Positions 1-9,497 of a DNA stretch of 29,768 nt are shown piece by piece. Position 1 is the first letter of the stretch. The number at the start of each line of letters is the position of its first letter. The stretch is taken from positions 801,460 through 831,227 of the forward strand of contig MNCI01030039.1 of NCBI GenBank assembly GCA_015680685.1. The letters run 5' to 3'. The position numbers and the translations under genes were made by a program. The stretch comes from Gnetum montanum (lineage: Eukaryota > Streptophyta > Gnetopsida > Gnetales > Gnetaceae). The notes beneath the pieces were generated by a model. That model was not told the DNA's origin. It saw nothing but the letters and a program-made list of their open reading frames with translations, and made no database searches.

Positions 1-2
1 TA

Positions 3-1337
3 GCTAATCCCTCAATGACTCCTGCGAAGCATGAGGATGTTCTTGATTGGTTACTGTAGACAGGACAAGTAATGATGTCCTTTTTCAACATCCTACAAGA
101 TGTCACAACAACTCAATCAAACCTCATCTCCACCAAGGGGAAGTTGGTCATAGCAAATATTAGGGCCGAGCATGTGGAGGTGAAGTTGGAAAGACTCCAA
201 GGGAAGCTCGTAGCCCTGCAAGCTGCATAGTGGGACCCATCTCAATTCATTCCCATAGATCAACTGGAATCTTTCAGAACTGAGCAACTTAATAAATTAT
301 TGGTGGATAATAAAAAGGTGGTAGAGGAGAAAGAGAAGGCTGATTGGGATGCTTCCAAGGCACAAGTGCAAACATACGCACACACCAAAGCACTCAAGGT
401 CTTACAAGAAGAGAATAAATAGCTTGCCATGGACAATCTTCGGTTGATCACTTTGGAGAAACAAAAGAACGTTCTTAAAGAAAATTTTCAATAGCTATGA
501 GAATAGTTAGTCAGGATCAATCAAGACATGAATCGCTTGGCCAAAAAGAATTGAACCCTCTCAATAGAGGAAGTACATGCAATCTCTCAAAAGATGGCTA
601 TTGAAGTAAGCACGTGGCAAAACAAGGCCAAACGACATGAAAAGTTAAAAGAACACTTCAGAGACTACGTGGGGATGTATAAGCAAGTCATCAAAAAAGA
701 AATCCATATGGCCAAGACCCACATAAACATCTTCAGTGCTCAACACATTGATTCGTGAGCCATATTGGACACATATGCATTTGCCCACCAGGTAGAGCTA
801 AATAGTGAGGACCTATAGGTACAGGATCTTACCGAGTACATGGAATTGTCAAACTTGCAATATGCCAATTTAGCCATGTTAATAGAAGGATACCTAAGAA
901 CAGAGTTGAAGAAGTAGGTAGCTACCACCTATGCCAAATATGAAACCAAATTTGCGGAGCACAAGAAAACATTGCAAAGGCTAGAAGTTGTAAATTTTGA
1001 GTTAGAGGTGGTGAAGGCTAGCTACCAAGGGTAGAAATATGTTGTAGCAGACTTAGCTCAATGGCTTATAGATTACTAGGACTACAAGGATAAAGCTAGA
1101 GCCTACAAGGAGGAACAATGGCTATTTGCGGCTACCGTGTCCATGGAAAGTGTCGACTCCATCAAACATTAGAGCATCAGCATGGATGGCACAGGACCCC
1201 TGAACTGAAGAGGAAAAACTCTAGACACTTCTTTAGAGCCATCAAATCCCAAAACTTGGAGCACAAGACAAGGGTAAGTGACCCATGGAGGAACCACCAC
1301 CACCTAGAACTGCATGAGTTCCAATAAATTTTTGTAA
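3..1337 (+). pseudogene. Decayed coiled-coil ORF at the 3' end of retroelement A (5' end outside window)
   Basis: One reading frame can be followed for about 445 codons without any frameshift, from the window edge to a TAA at 1335-1337. It is broken by about 16 in-frame stops, 11 of them TAG, with most of the rest TGA. The translation is rich in Lys, Glu, Gln and Leu and reads like a long coiled coil (for example KKVVEEKEKADWDASK, LEVVNFELEVVKASY). I see no zinc knuckle, protease, reverse transcriptase or integrase motif. It lies just before a polypurine tract and an LTR on the same strand, so it occupies the position after pol, where some plant Ty3 elements carry an extra or env-like ORF. 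I do not recognise the protein family. A gag-like coiled coil in an unusual position is an alternative. The open +2 frame at 1118-1327 is a shadow. Confidence 0.6.
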
Positions 1338-1504
1338 TTAAAATTTTGTGTTCATGTACCAATTTTGTTGTATTTAATTCTCCACTACAGCATGAATAAA
1401 TTTCTAGTCAATTAATAATCCCATAACTACCCACTGTGTAATTAATTAGGCTTGTTCTCATCTTGTTTAACTCGAGGATGAGTTTTCATTTAGTCGTGGA
1501 GGTA
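1338..1504 (+). other. 3' untranslated region and polypurine tract of element A
   Basis: A+T-rich non-coding stretch between the coiled-coil ORF and the LTR. It contains ctcgaggatgag and then gtggaggt directly before the LTR start. A short purine run right before TG is the expected plus-strand primer (polypurine tract) for a + oriented element. The motif order resembles the region before the 3' LTR of many plant Ty3 elements. Confidence 0.5.
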
Positions 1505-1530
1505 TGATGAACCATGATTTGTCAGGCTCT

Positions 1531-1612
1531 GATATCGGACCTGCAATATCAGATTCATGATATTGGGTACCCGATATCATGACCTAAATAATGATATCAG
1601 ATACATGATATC
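1531..1612. promoter_or_regulatory. Six-copy GATATC palindrome cluster upstream of the LTR TATA box
   Basis: GATATC or one-base variants occur at 1531, 1545, 1559, 1573, 1593 and 1607, within about 80 bp and just upstream of the TATA box. The first four are exactly 14 bp apart. Several keep a flanking CG, TG or CA, suggesting an ancestral CGATATCG. The related solo LTR at 18367-19189 has intact CGATATCG copies in the matching place. Likely role: LTR enhancer sites; the binding factor is unknown. Confidence 0.55.
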
Positions 1613-1630
1613 GTGACTCCTGTGTGGACC

Positions 1631-1638
1631 TATAAATA
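1631..1638 (+). promoter_or_regulatory. TATA box of the family A LTR
   Basis: TATAAATA follows the GATATC cluster and lies 126 bp inside the LTR. This gives a short U3 and a transcription start near 1665. Its + orientation agrees with the polypurine tract on the left side of the LTR. Confidence 0.6.
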
Positions 1639-2088
1639 CACATGTGGATGCATGGGAAAGTCAATTAGGAATTAGTTCTTAGTCAGTCAGTTTTTAGTCA
1701 TTTGTTAGTTCTTCTCAACCCTTTCTTCCAATGCATGCCGGCAGTGTGATGATTGTAATTATATGACACCTTTATTTGAGTGTGACGTACTTCGACACAC
1801 ACATGACTAGAAATAAAGATCGAGATTACTTCATCATTGTAGCATTCACTTAGTTTTAGTTGTTTAATTATTATTTATTACTTTTGTAATTAATATCTCT
1901 CACCCTCATTTTCTATCCTTGTGATTAATCATGGAATGAGTGCAACTTAATCACAAGCATTTAAGTGTGACTACTTGGTAACCCAGTAGCGTACCTAGGA
2001 CATATGCTTGGCAATTCTAGTGGTAGTGGTACACAAGGTCCAAGATGTGTATGGATGATTAAGGAACAGATACTCATCACACTTAGGA

Positions 2089-2157
2089 TAGCTTAGATTC
2101 TCTCCTCCTCTTTCCTATTAGCTTAGATTCTCTTCACCCTTTCCCTCTTAGCTTAAA
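2089..2157. repeat. 30-bp tandem repeat inside the LTR (about 2.3 copies)
   Basis: The unit begins TAGCTTAGATTCTCT at 2089, repeats at 2119, and a partial copy (TAGCTTA) starts at 2149, an exact 30-base period. It lies in the R/U5 half of the LTR and is pyrimidine-rich between the starts. Confidence 0.75.
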
Positions 2158-2394
2158 CAAGTTACTTTCCATTGTCTTTAGGAGTAGCACTAGTATAGGA
2201 AATACATCATACACCTCACTCTAGACTAAACCATACATGACAAGCTAATACTAGTCTAGGTGGGAAGATAGCAAACTGTGATCAACGAGTAACTATCTAG
2301 ATCCCACAACTAGTCCATCTATGGAGTTTGACCAGATCATGCGTGAACGCTCATATTCATATGGTTCAGTGTAGGGGTGCCTCGCCACTCATCA

Positions 2395-2760
2395 ACAATG
2401 TTAAAATTCTATAATTGTACCATCCACTTCATGTGTTTGGCACTTAGCTTCTTTTAGAAATTAAGAAATTAAAGTTCTTTGTAGTTAGTCATCAAAGTGA
2501 ACTCCTTCGGTACCATGTAATACCTCCAATGCTTGATTTATTGGAGAATAACATATAACTTCTTATCATATATGTTATATTTCTTGCTTGAATCATTCAA
2601 ATTTTCTAAAAAGAAAGCAAAAATTCTATCTTCATGTGAAAGTACCCTTTCAATGGTAATTTCATTGGCATTCATCTCCTCCTAAAAAAGCTTCTAGAAA
2701 TCTAGCATTACAAGCACTAGTTGTCTTGTTAGTTTTTCCTTCAACAAGTCAAAGATTGTT
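2395..2760 (-). pseudogene. RNase H of element B, interrupted by element A
   Basis: The minus strand gives a Ty3-type RNase H remnant: EMNANEITIERVLSHED, then FAFFLENLNDSSKKYN and LYVILQ, then IKHWRYYMVPKEFTLMTNY, with stops in between. It matches the same part of element D (EVDASELAIGGML). It ends in the middle of the segment that in D continues FNFELKHKSGKAN, exactly at the start of the LTR at 2394. The break is an insertion, not gradual decay. Confidence 0.75.
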
Positions 2761-2941
2761 TAGGTCTTCTCACATCACTTGAAATCTTAATTATTCTTAA
2801 TCAAAGAAGACATAGCCCATGAAATACCACTAAAATTTTTAATGAACCTTTGATAAAAACATAATAAACCAAGAAATAATTTTACTTCCCCAACATTTTT
2901 AGAAGTTGGCTAATCTCTAATAGTCTTTACCTTGGTAACTT

Positions 2942-3540
2942 CTATTTGAATTTGATATTTAGAATCACATTTTCTAAATAAGTGATTTCCCTATTGAAGA
3001 AGTAACTCCTCTTCACATTGATCACCAAATGCATCTCCTCTAAATTAAGATACACTCTTCTTAAGAAATTCAAGTGCTTCTCCTCATTAAATCTATATAC
3101 CAAAATATCATCAAAGAAGACAATACAATACTTACTAGTCAAATCCTTGAGAACATCATGCATCAACCTCATGAGAGTGGTAGAAGCATTTGTGAGCTCA
3201 AATGGCATCACCAACTACTCAAATAATCCATCTGGTATCTTGAAATATGTCTTTCATTCATCACTAGGCTTTATCTGAGTTTGATAATATTCATTCTTCA
3301 AATTAATTTTTCTAAAAATCTCTATATTAGTAAGGACATCAAGGATAGCATCCATCCATGGAATAGAAAACTTAGACGTTACTATTATCTTGTTTGTAGC
3401 CCTTAAATCAATGCACATCCTCCATTGTCAACTATTCTTCTTTGGTACTAGTACTCCTAGAATTACACAAGAAGAAATTAACTTCCTCATGAAACCATTC
3501 ATAAGTAGCTTTTCTACCTATCTTTGCAATTCAAAGTACT
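2942..3540 (-). pseudogene. Reverse transcriptase of element B
   Basis: Ty3-type RT. Visible in order on the minus strand: NGFMRKLISSCVILGVLVPKK (start of the fingers), MCIDLRATNKIIV, FRKINLKNEYYQ, LVMPFELTNASTTL, and the catalytic box CIVFFDDILVYR. The FDD aspartates are present. The longest open piece is 2942-3214. Stops such as PSDE*K and LFE*LVM replace Trp codons that are intact in element D. The RT is therefore inactive. The + strand open frame at 3018-3278 is a shadow of this domain. Confidence 0.85.
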
Positions 3541-3703
3541 AATTTGGTGTCATCTAGTAAACTCTTTCATTTGGAATGATAACACCAAGAAGGAGGTTAA
3601 TTTGATGTTGAACATTTTGCATTGGTATCAATCCATTTGATTCCTCTTTTAACATCTTAAGAAATTACTTCTTAAAGTCTAGCACAGCTATTGGAAGATC
3701 TAC

Positions 3704-3895
3704 CTATACAACATCATGGTTAGAAGTAATAGTTAATATAATCACAAAACCAAAACTAGCCTCATCATGTTCATTAATATTTTCACTCTTTCCAAGAAGA
3801 ATTAAGAAATCATTAAGTAAGCTTTTTTTCCTTCCTTGTTTAGATATCATAGGAATTAACTCATGGATTCCATCAGGTCTTGCTATACTCCACAC
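3704..3895 (-). pseudogene. Protease-RT linker of element B
   Basis: The segment MWSIARPDGIHELIPMISKQ and the following Lys/Leu-rich stretch to FGFVIILTITSNHDVV are matched in elements C (VARPNGIHDLIPIM near 13800) and D (VARPNGVYDLISMMD near 20205). It is therefore a conserved part of this family's polyprotein between protease and RT. No known catalytic motif is seen in it. Confidence 0.65.
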
Positions 3896-4055
3896 ATTAA
3901 TTTCTTCATTAAATTAAGCACCATTATCACAATTCTAAGGTCTTTCAAAAATTACATCAACACAATCAATTGGTAGCACATCACATTTACAACATCATGA
4001 TAACTCCCAATTTTAAAATTCAAGATATATTACTCTCTCATATCTTTATAGAAGT

Positions 4056-4277
4056 CTATCGACAACAAATGCATCTTATGGGTCTAGGATATGGATTTGT
4101 TACTGAACCCAATCTAGTAATTACCTTAGGAGAAATAATATTTTTTTGAGCTTTCCCATCAATCAAAATATGAATCCATGTCCCACTAAGCAAACATCTA
4201 TCTCCAATTTGAAATAAAAAAAATTTTGTTGGATGAAATCTTGTATTTACATTTCCCATAAATGCACAAGAAGTCAA
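4056..4277 (-). pseudogene. Aspartic protease of element B
   Basis: The minus-strand translation has the protease core CLLSGTWIHILIDGKAQKNI, followed by ITRLGSVTNPYPRP. Elements C and D show LIDGGAQENI and a comparable NPHLRPS block. The active-site Asp-Gly is seen, while the expected Ser/Thr position is Gly in the family and the next Gly is Lys here. It would cut Gag-Pol into its parts; this copy is not expected to be active. Confidence 0.65.
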
Positions 4278-4394
4278 TTAAGAAACTTTCTCAATTTTGG
4301 GAGCATTAGGATTATCTCTATAAAGATGTTGGCTTGATGTTTCCTTTACCTCCATGGTTTGTACATCCTTGCCCTTAGTTGTCTTATGAAGTCA

Positions 4395-5520
4395 ACATTT
4401 CCATTGCTTGTGTGTCCACTCTCTACATTTAAAGCATTAAATCTTGGTCCTTGTCATTTTTGGCTTGGTCCTTCTTGGCCTTACCATTCTCATTACCTTT
4501 CTCTTACTTCTTTTCATGGTTTTCATCTTTGTCTATAGAATTTGACTTTGATCACTTCCTTGATTTGGATCCTTTATTCTTTTTCCTTAACACTTATTTT
4601 CTCATATTCTCAAATCCATTAAGTTTCTTTTCTTCCTTGAGTGCCAAATCATAAGTCTCATCAAGGGTTTAGGCCTCATATAATGACAACTCCTATGGAT
4701 ACATCATCTTGAGACCTCTAAAAAAGATCAAATCCTATTTATATTTCTTCTAATTTTCCTTAGCTTAATGGAATAGTTCCAAAAATTTAACATAAAACTC
4801 CTTGATATCTTTGCATTCTTGTCTATAGAATTTAAGTTTCATGATTATCTCTTATCTGTAGCAAGATTGTTTAAATCTGTTTCAACCTACACTTCATCAA
4901 ATATTAATCCCTTATAAGATGACCATTTTTCCTCTCATAACTTTAGGACTCTTTTTCCATCAAGTTCAAGCCATACCTTCAAGTTTGGACTTATCAATTG
5001 GTACCCTAATGTGATTCAGTATCTCCTCAATCTCAAAATTCTTATCAAGTACCTTCAACTAACTTGCAAAAGCATTAGTGTCATCTACATCATTGAAAGT
5101 TTTTAATTTCACATAAGGAAGTTTTATAGCATTTTTGAAAACTCTGACAAGTTTTTCTTCATCTTCATCGTTCAATTTTCTTTGAGAAGAATAAGATGTC
5201 TATCATGGAACTCTTGAAGTTGTAACATAAGAATTTGGATTACCTTCCCTTGGAATCCTAGGCTGATGAGTTCTCACACTTCCATAGTTGGAATGTTCTT
5301 ATTTCTCATTTGCTTTTCCTCCACTAGGCTGAGAAATTTCTTCATCACCATTTGAACAAGAATTCTTATCATCATCATGAGTCTAAATAAGAGTAGAACC
5401 TACATTCCTATCTACCTTAGCATTGATCTCATACAATCATTCAACCATTAGCTAAACGTTAGATTTCATAGTCTACATATCTCTATTTAGGGCTTGAAAA
5501 GTTTTCTTCTTAGAATCCAT
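4395..5520 (-). pseudogene. Gag of element B with CCHC zinc knuckle
   Basis: The start ATG is at 5520 (MDSKKKTFQALNRDM), matching the MASKKN/MACKKK starts of the D and C copies. The conserved capsid-like part includes LVRVFKNAIKLPYVKLKTF and KEFYVKFLELFH. A Lys-rich tail leads to a zinc knuckle at 4395-4436 with C-x2-C-x4-H-x4-C spacing (CFKCREWTHKQWKC). There are roughly 20 stops, mostly TAG, and about one frameshift before the knuckle. The + strand open frame at 4451-4654 is a shadow of this Lys-rich region. Confidence 0.8.
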
Positions 5521-5572
5521 ATGAGATAGACATCAAATTTCACGTCCAATTCCAATCCAAAAAAAATCATAT

Positions 5573-5584
5573 ACTCTAATACCA
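5573..5584 (-). other. Primer binding site of element B (tRNA-iMet)
   Basis: The minus strand reads TGGTATTAGAGT, one base from the usual plant tRNA-iMet site TGGTATCAGAGC over its first ten bases. It lies 4 nt from the LTR end. Confidence 0.75.
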
Positions 5585-5588
5585 ATCC

Positions 5589-6404
5589 TAGAGTAAGGTT
5601 ACTTTGATTTGATTTAACCCTTCAAAACATGCCAAATCCAAATATTATGCAAAATAATGTAGTTTCTAGAAAATAAGAAAACTAGCTATCTTCTATTAAT
5701 GTTGATAGAAGATTACAAATACAATGAAATCTAATCCATAGACCATAAAAAAAATTTATATTCAACAATATTATAGAGTGTGAGACTCTACAAGCACATA
5801 CACGATCAATCTCAATGCAAGGCATGATCAATCTAGATCTCTTCCTTACATAGTATCAAGGTCCAAACATAGAGAGTTATGGCCAATACCACCTCACTTG
5901 GTTAACCATCAAGCTGTACACCACTCTCATGAAATCTATCTTCTCACACACTCTCTCAAAACATGTAACAAAAACTAATATTTATTACAACACAAAGCTA
6001 TAACCCTAAGGAAATCTCTTCCATTTTGATCTTAACATTCCCAACTATTTCCCATTTCATAAGTTGTCACATTAAAACTTTCTATGGCTGAATGGAACAT
6101 CTATATGCTTGATAAGACATCTATCTAACAAATTCAACATATAGGTAAAAAGTCTACACTTTAGGCAAGATGTCTCCTCTAGTAACAATATATCTTTATC
6201 AAGACATCTACACTATTAGATGCTTCCTCTCACATCTCAGCTCTTAGGTAGGACATCTTTTAGGTAATTAGGATATTTTCTATGATATCTTAACTCTCAT
6301 ATAAGATGTTTATAAAGGTCCAAGATGTCTCCCAAGCTATCCAAACCTTCATTCTTCTACCTATAGGAAAGAAAAAAGGGTTCAAAAGAGGTGTTCCTAC
6401 GCTA
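5589..6404 (-). repeat. 5' LTR of element B, 816 bp (chromovirus LTR family)
   Basis: On the minus strand it begins TAGCGTAGGAACACC (family start TGGTGTAGGGACACC) and ends ACCTTACTCTA (family end ACCTACTCCA), next to the primer binding site. It contains scattered AGACATCT/AGATGTCT motifs between about 6100 and 6340. The sequence beyond 6404 does not look like a retroelement end, so this is the outer edge of B. Confidence 0.75.
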
Positions 6405-7019
6405 GCACAAGATCCAAATTCTTAAAGAAAAATCAAAGATCCTAGTTGTATCATATGTATCTTATTCTAGTTTCTTAAAGAAGAAGAGAAGGCCATCCAG
6501 AAGGTTATAATGGAAAAGAAAATAAAACTTACGAAGAAGCATTTCATAAGCAAATAAGCTAAGGCAAATGTGACTTAGCAAAGTAAAGAGGAAGATTTGT
6601 GTAGTTAAGTTCAGAAGGAACTTAATAAAGCAAAGTGATTAAAGAAAATAAGTTGGTAAAGAAGATTATTTGTAACTTTGGTAAGGTGATACATTTTGAT
6701 TTCATTATCATTATATGTCATATTATTTCAAGTTTACTTTACCTAATATTTTAATTAAATATTTTGTCTTTTATATCTATTTTCATTATGATTTCATTAT
6801 CACTTTACTTTTTAAAATATAAGTTATTTTTCCATTGTTATTTTATTTTACATAAAGCATTGCTTTTAAGTTTATTGATATTTTACATTTTATGTTTTGT
6901 TTTTACTATAAGTGAGAAACATTTCCATCTCTTGCTTCTTAGGAGATCCCTTACCCCTAAAGCAAATAGAACTAGCTTGTCATTTTTCTATTGATATTTC
7001 TATTAAAACTAGAATCAAG
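6405..7019. other. A+T-rich stretch, no recognised gene
   Basis: The left part is Lys/Glu-rich if translated on + but is broken by stops and matches nothing I recognise. From about 6680 it is mostly T-rich. It may be the leader of the element whose gag starts at 7020, but I see no LTR end or primer binding site. Confidence 0.4.
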
Positions 7020-7830
7020 ATGGTAGCTAACCCATCCCCTACTCCTTTGGTTAATAATCCTTTCAACTTTGTAGATTATTATGTCATTCATAAATATTTT
7101 AAAAATAGCAACCTTTTATTTGAACTCAATTCAAGAAATACATGATAATACCTTGAATGTTTTGAAACTCTTTTAGGAATTTATAATGTCATTGATAATG
7201 AGGTTACATGTAGATCTTTTATGATAACATTTCTAGGTAAAGTAGCCTAATGGTTTCTTATGCTCCAAATGTCTCTATCAATACATTATTAGATTTTAAA
7301 AGTAAATTCATATCTTAATTTGATAAATTTATTAGCAATACCCTTATCTATAGTAATTTTACTAGATTAAGGTAATCCCCCAAAGAAAGTATTTGTAGCT
7401 ACAACCTAAGGTTTCTATAATAACTAGCATATGTTCCTAATGAAATGCATCCTCAACTTGATGGCATTCTCAATTTCTATCTTTTCACATTAGATCATTT
7501 ATATGCTTACATCATTAAGTCCAATAGGAATATAATTGAATTACAACGAGCTATGGCTAAAGTAGTAGAATTAAAATGAATTTATTTACTAAACAGCATT
7601 CAACCCTAATTGGAGCTATTAATCTAAACAATCCAATAAAATTCAATCCTATGCCTCTCTAAGACATTTTACCAATGATCAATTTACTTATGAATATTAC
7701 TCCTACTTCTTATTCTTTTCTTTCACAAAGCACTAGATAAAATTATGTCTAATCCAAAGCTATCATTCAATCAATAAAAAACCCAAATGGATTAAATAGT
7801 CAAGTGGAGAGTTAGTAAACCTAGGTGACC
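7020..7830 (+). pseudogene. Retrotransposon gag of a second, different element
   Basis: From an ATG at 7020 (MVANPSPTPLVNN) with frame changes, the + strand shows a Retrotrans_gag-type capsid: YLECFETLLGIYNVIDNEV, CRSFMITFLGKVA*WF, then a region reading SINTLLDFKSKFISQFDKF and QSPKESICSYNLRF, then LNFYLFTLDHLYAYI. The order (capsid Trp-Phe, S-x-x-x-x-DF, Q-x-P-x-E-S, NLRF) fits the general Ty3 gag pattern but is not the gag of the B/C/D family. No zinc knuckle or pol follows; the sequence passes into the RNase H end of element E near 7830-7880, so the rest was lost. Lineage is uncertain. Confidence 0.6.
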
Positions 7831-7879
7831 TAAATTTTTAATACATTTGAAAAGCTATTCAATGAAGTGATGGAGTTAA

Positions 7880-9471
7880 AATGTAAACACATGAATTAGA
7901 TTGCATAGCTTCAAAATTTCAATTTTGTGTTAAAACACAAAAGTGAAAAAGCCAATGTGGTGGCTAATGCAATGTCGAAGGAGTATGTGGTGAGTTTCAG
8001 TGTGCCTCATGTAGAAGGTATGAACAATTTTATTGATGTGTATGAGCATGATGTTCATTTTGGGTAGGATTGGAGGAGCCTCAAGGAGCCATTATTGAGT
8101 AGGATAGAGTAGTGGAGGGACTATCATATTCAAGATGAACTATTATTTAAAAATGAAAAGGTATGTGCTCCTAATTATGTTTTTAGGAAAAAGATTTTGT
8201 TTGAAAAGCATTGTAGTGGCATGGCAAGTCACATGGGTAGGGATAAAATATTGGAACTTATGGGTAGGCATTGTTTTTGGCTTGGTATGGGAATTGAATT
8301 TTTGAGATTTGTAAAGGATTGTTTAACTTATCAGTAGTTCAAAGAAGGTAAATAAGTGAATGGTCATTATATGCCTTTTCCAATTCCAAAGGGCCCATGG
8401 AAAAGTGTATCTATGGATTTTTTTAGTGGTATTCCAAAAATCAAGAGTGGGAACAATGCAATTTTTGTTGTTATAGATAGGTTCTCCAAGATGACACACT
8501 TCATTTTGTGTAAAATGAGTGATGCTTCTCATGTTACAAATTTATTTTTCTAGTATTTTGTGAAGTTGCATGGAATTTCTTTAAATATTGTTAGTGATAA
8601 AAACTCCAAATGTACAAGTTACTTTTGAAGGTTCCTTTAAAAAAATTTAGAAACAAAATTGAATTTTTCTATTGTGTGTCATCCATAATCTAATGGCCAA
8701 ATAGAGGTGGTGAATAAATCCTTGTTGAACATATTGAGATGTTTGTGTGATGGATAGTTAAATAGGTGAGAAAAATTATTGTATCATGCTGATTTTTCAT
8801 ATAATAATTCCTTTCATATTGCTATTGATAAAAGCCCATTTAAGGTGAGCTATGGTTTTTTTTTCAAAGATGGTGAATACTTTAAAAAGCTTTAATAGTG
8901 AAAATCAACTTAGTGCTACTTTTGTGTAAGAGATGAGGAATCTCCATGCATAGGTTAAATAAAATCTTGAGAAGAAGGCTAAAGAGAGAGTCCTTAAGAG
9001 GAACAAGGAAAAATAAAAGGTAAAATTTTCTATTGGTAACTTGGTTTGGGTTACTTGAAGAATTTGTTAAGAGGTATTAACTTCTCCAAGTTAAGATTGA
9101 AGAAGATGGGGCCTTTCAAAATTAAGGCCAAGATTAATGATAATGCTTTTAAGATTAATTTACCAAAAGATGTTGTTATGTATTTTGAATCTAATATTTT
9201 AGATCTTATGCACTATCATAGACTAGTTGATGAGGAGATCATATAGGGTAGTATCAAGGAGTTGAAGGGGGCTATTGATTAGTCTAGGCCTTCAATGAAG
9301 AAGAAGGAAATCATACTCAAGTAGAGGAAAGCTTCTAGTACTCTGAGAGTTAAGAGGCCTAAATATTTGATCCATTGGAAGGATAATTCTACAGATGATG
9401 TTGTATGGATCCATGAGACCAAACCTCATGAGTAGGGGATCACTTCAACCCCTACTCCCATATTCACATAA
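7880..9471 (+). pseudogene. RNase H end, integrase and chromodomain of element E
   Basis: Starts within FNFVLKHKSEKANVVANAM (RNase H end). The integrase zinc region includes FEKHCSGMASHMGRDK and FVKDCLTY (Cys replaced by Tyr at the last ligand). The core has KGPWKSVSMDFFSGI with the first catalytic Asp, NAIFVVIDRFSKMTHFI, and SNGQIEVVNKSLLN with the catalytic Glu. The C-terminal part is MGPFKIKAKINDNAFKI, and a chromodomain-like YLIHWKDNSTDDVVWIHE leads to TAA at 9469-9471. Many stops (mainly TAG) and shifts are present. The chromodomain directs integration to particular chromatin in this group. Confidence 0.8.
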
Positions 9472-9482
9472 GTTCACTTTTT

Positions 9483-9497
9483 GAAGGGTAGGAGAGC
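9483..9497 (+). other. Polypurine tract of element E
   Basis: GAAGGGTAGGAGAGC immediately precedes the LTR start. It is matched before the LTRs at 16137 (minus) and 23260. Confidence 0.6.

Larger units (their letters stand above)
1505..2394 (+). repeat. LTR of family A (3' LTR of element A), 890 bp
   Basis: The LTR starts with TGATGA and ends with CTCATCA, giving near-perfect terminal inverted repeats. Its last ~65 bp match, as reverse complement, the first ~65 bp of the solo LTR at 18367, which defines the boundary independently. It carries a GATATC cluster, a TATA box at 1631, and a possible polyadenylation signal AATAAA at 1812-1817. The bases on its left (aggta) and right (acaat) do not match, as expected if the left side is element A's interior and the 5' target duplication is outside the window. 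It interrupts the RNase H of element B. Confidence 0.8.
2395..6404 (-). mobile_element. Chromovirus-type Ty3/gypsy element B (5' part: LTR, PBS, gag, PR, RT, RNase H)
   Basis: Reading the minus strand from 6404 downward gives a 5' LTR, a tRNA-iMet primer binding site, gag with a zinc knuckle, protease, reverse transcriptase and part of RNase H. The element stops at 2395, where the LTR of element A begins, so its integrase half should lie left of element A outside the window. Gag, protease and RT are clearly related to those of elements C and D on the + strand, so all are one family. All coding parts carry many stops. Confidence 0.85.

Noticed and set aside
1118-1362. Short ORFs on both strands at the end of the coiled-coil region
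   Set aside because: They are in other frames than the 3-1337 frame and have no recognisable features.
1500-2399. Target duplication around the LTR at 1505-2394
   Set aside because: The flanks aggta and acaat do not match; this LTR is the 3' end of a longer element, so no match is expected.
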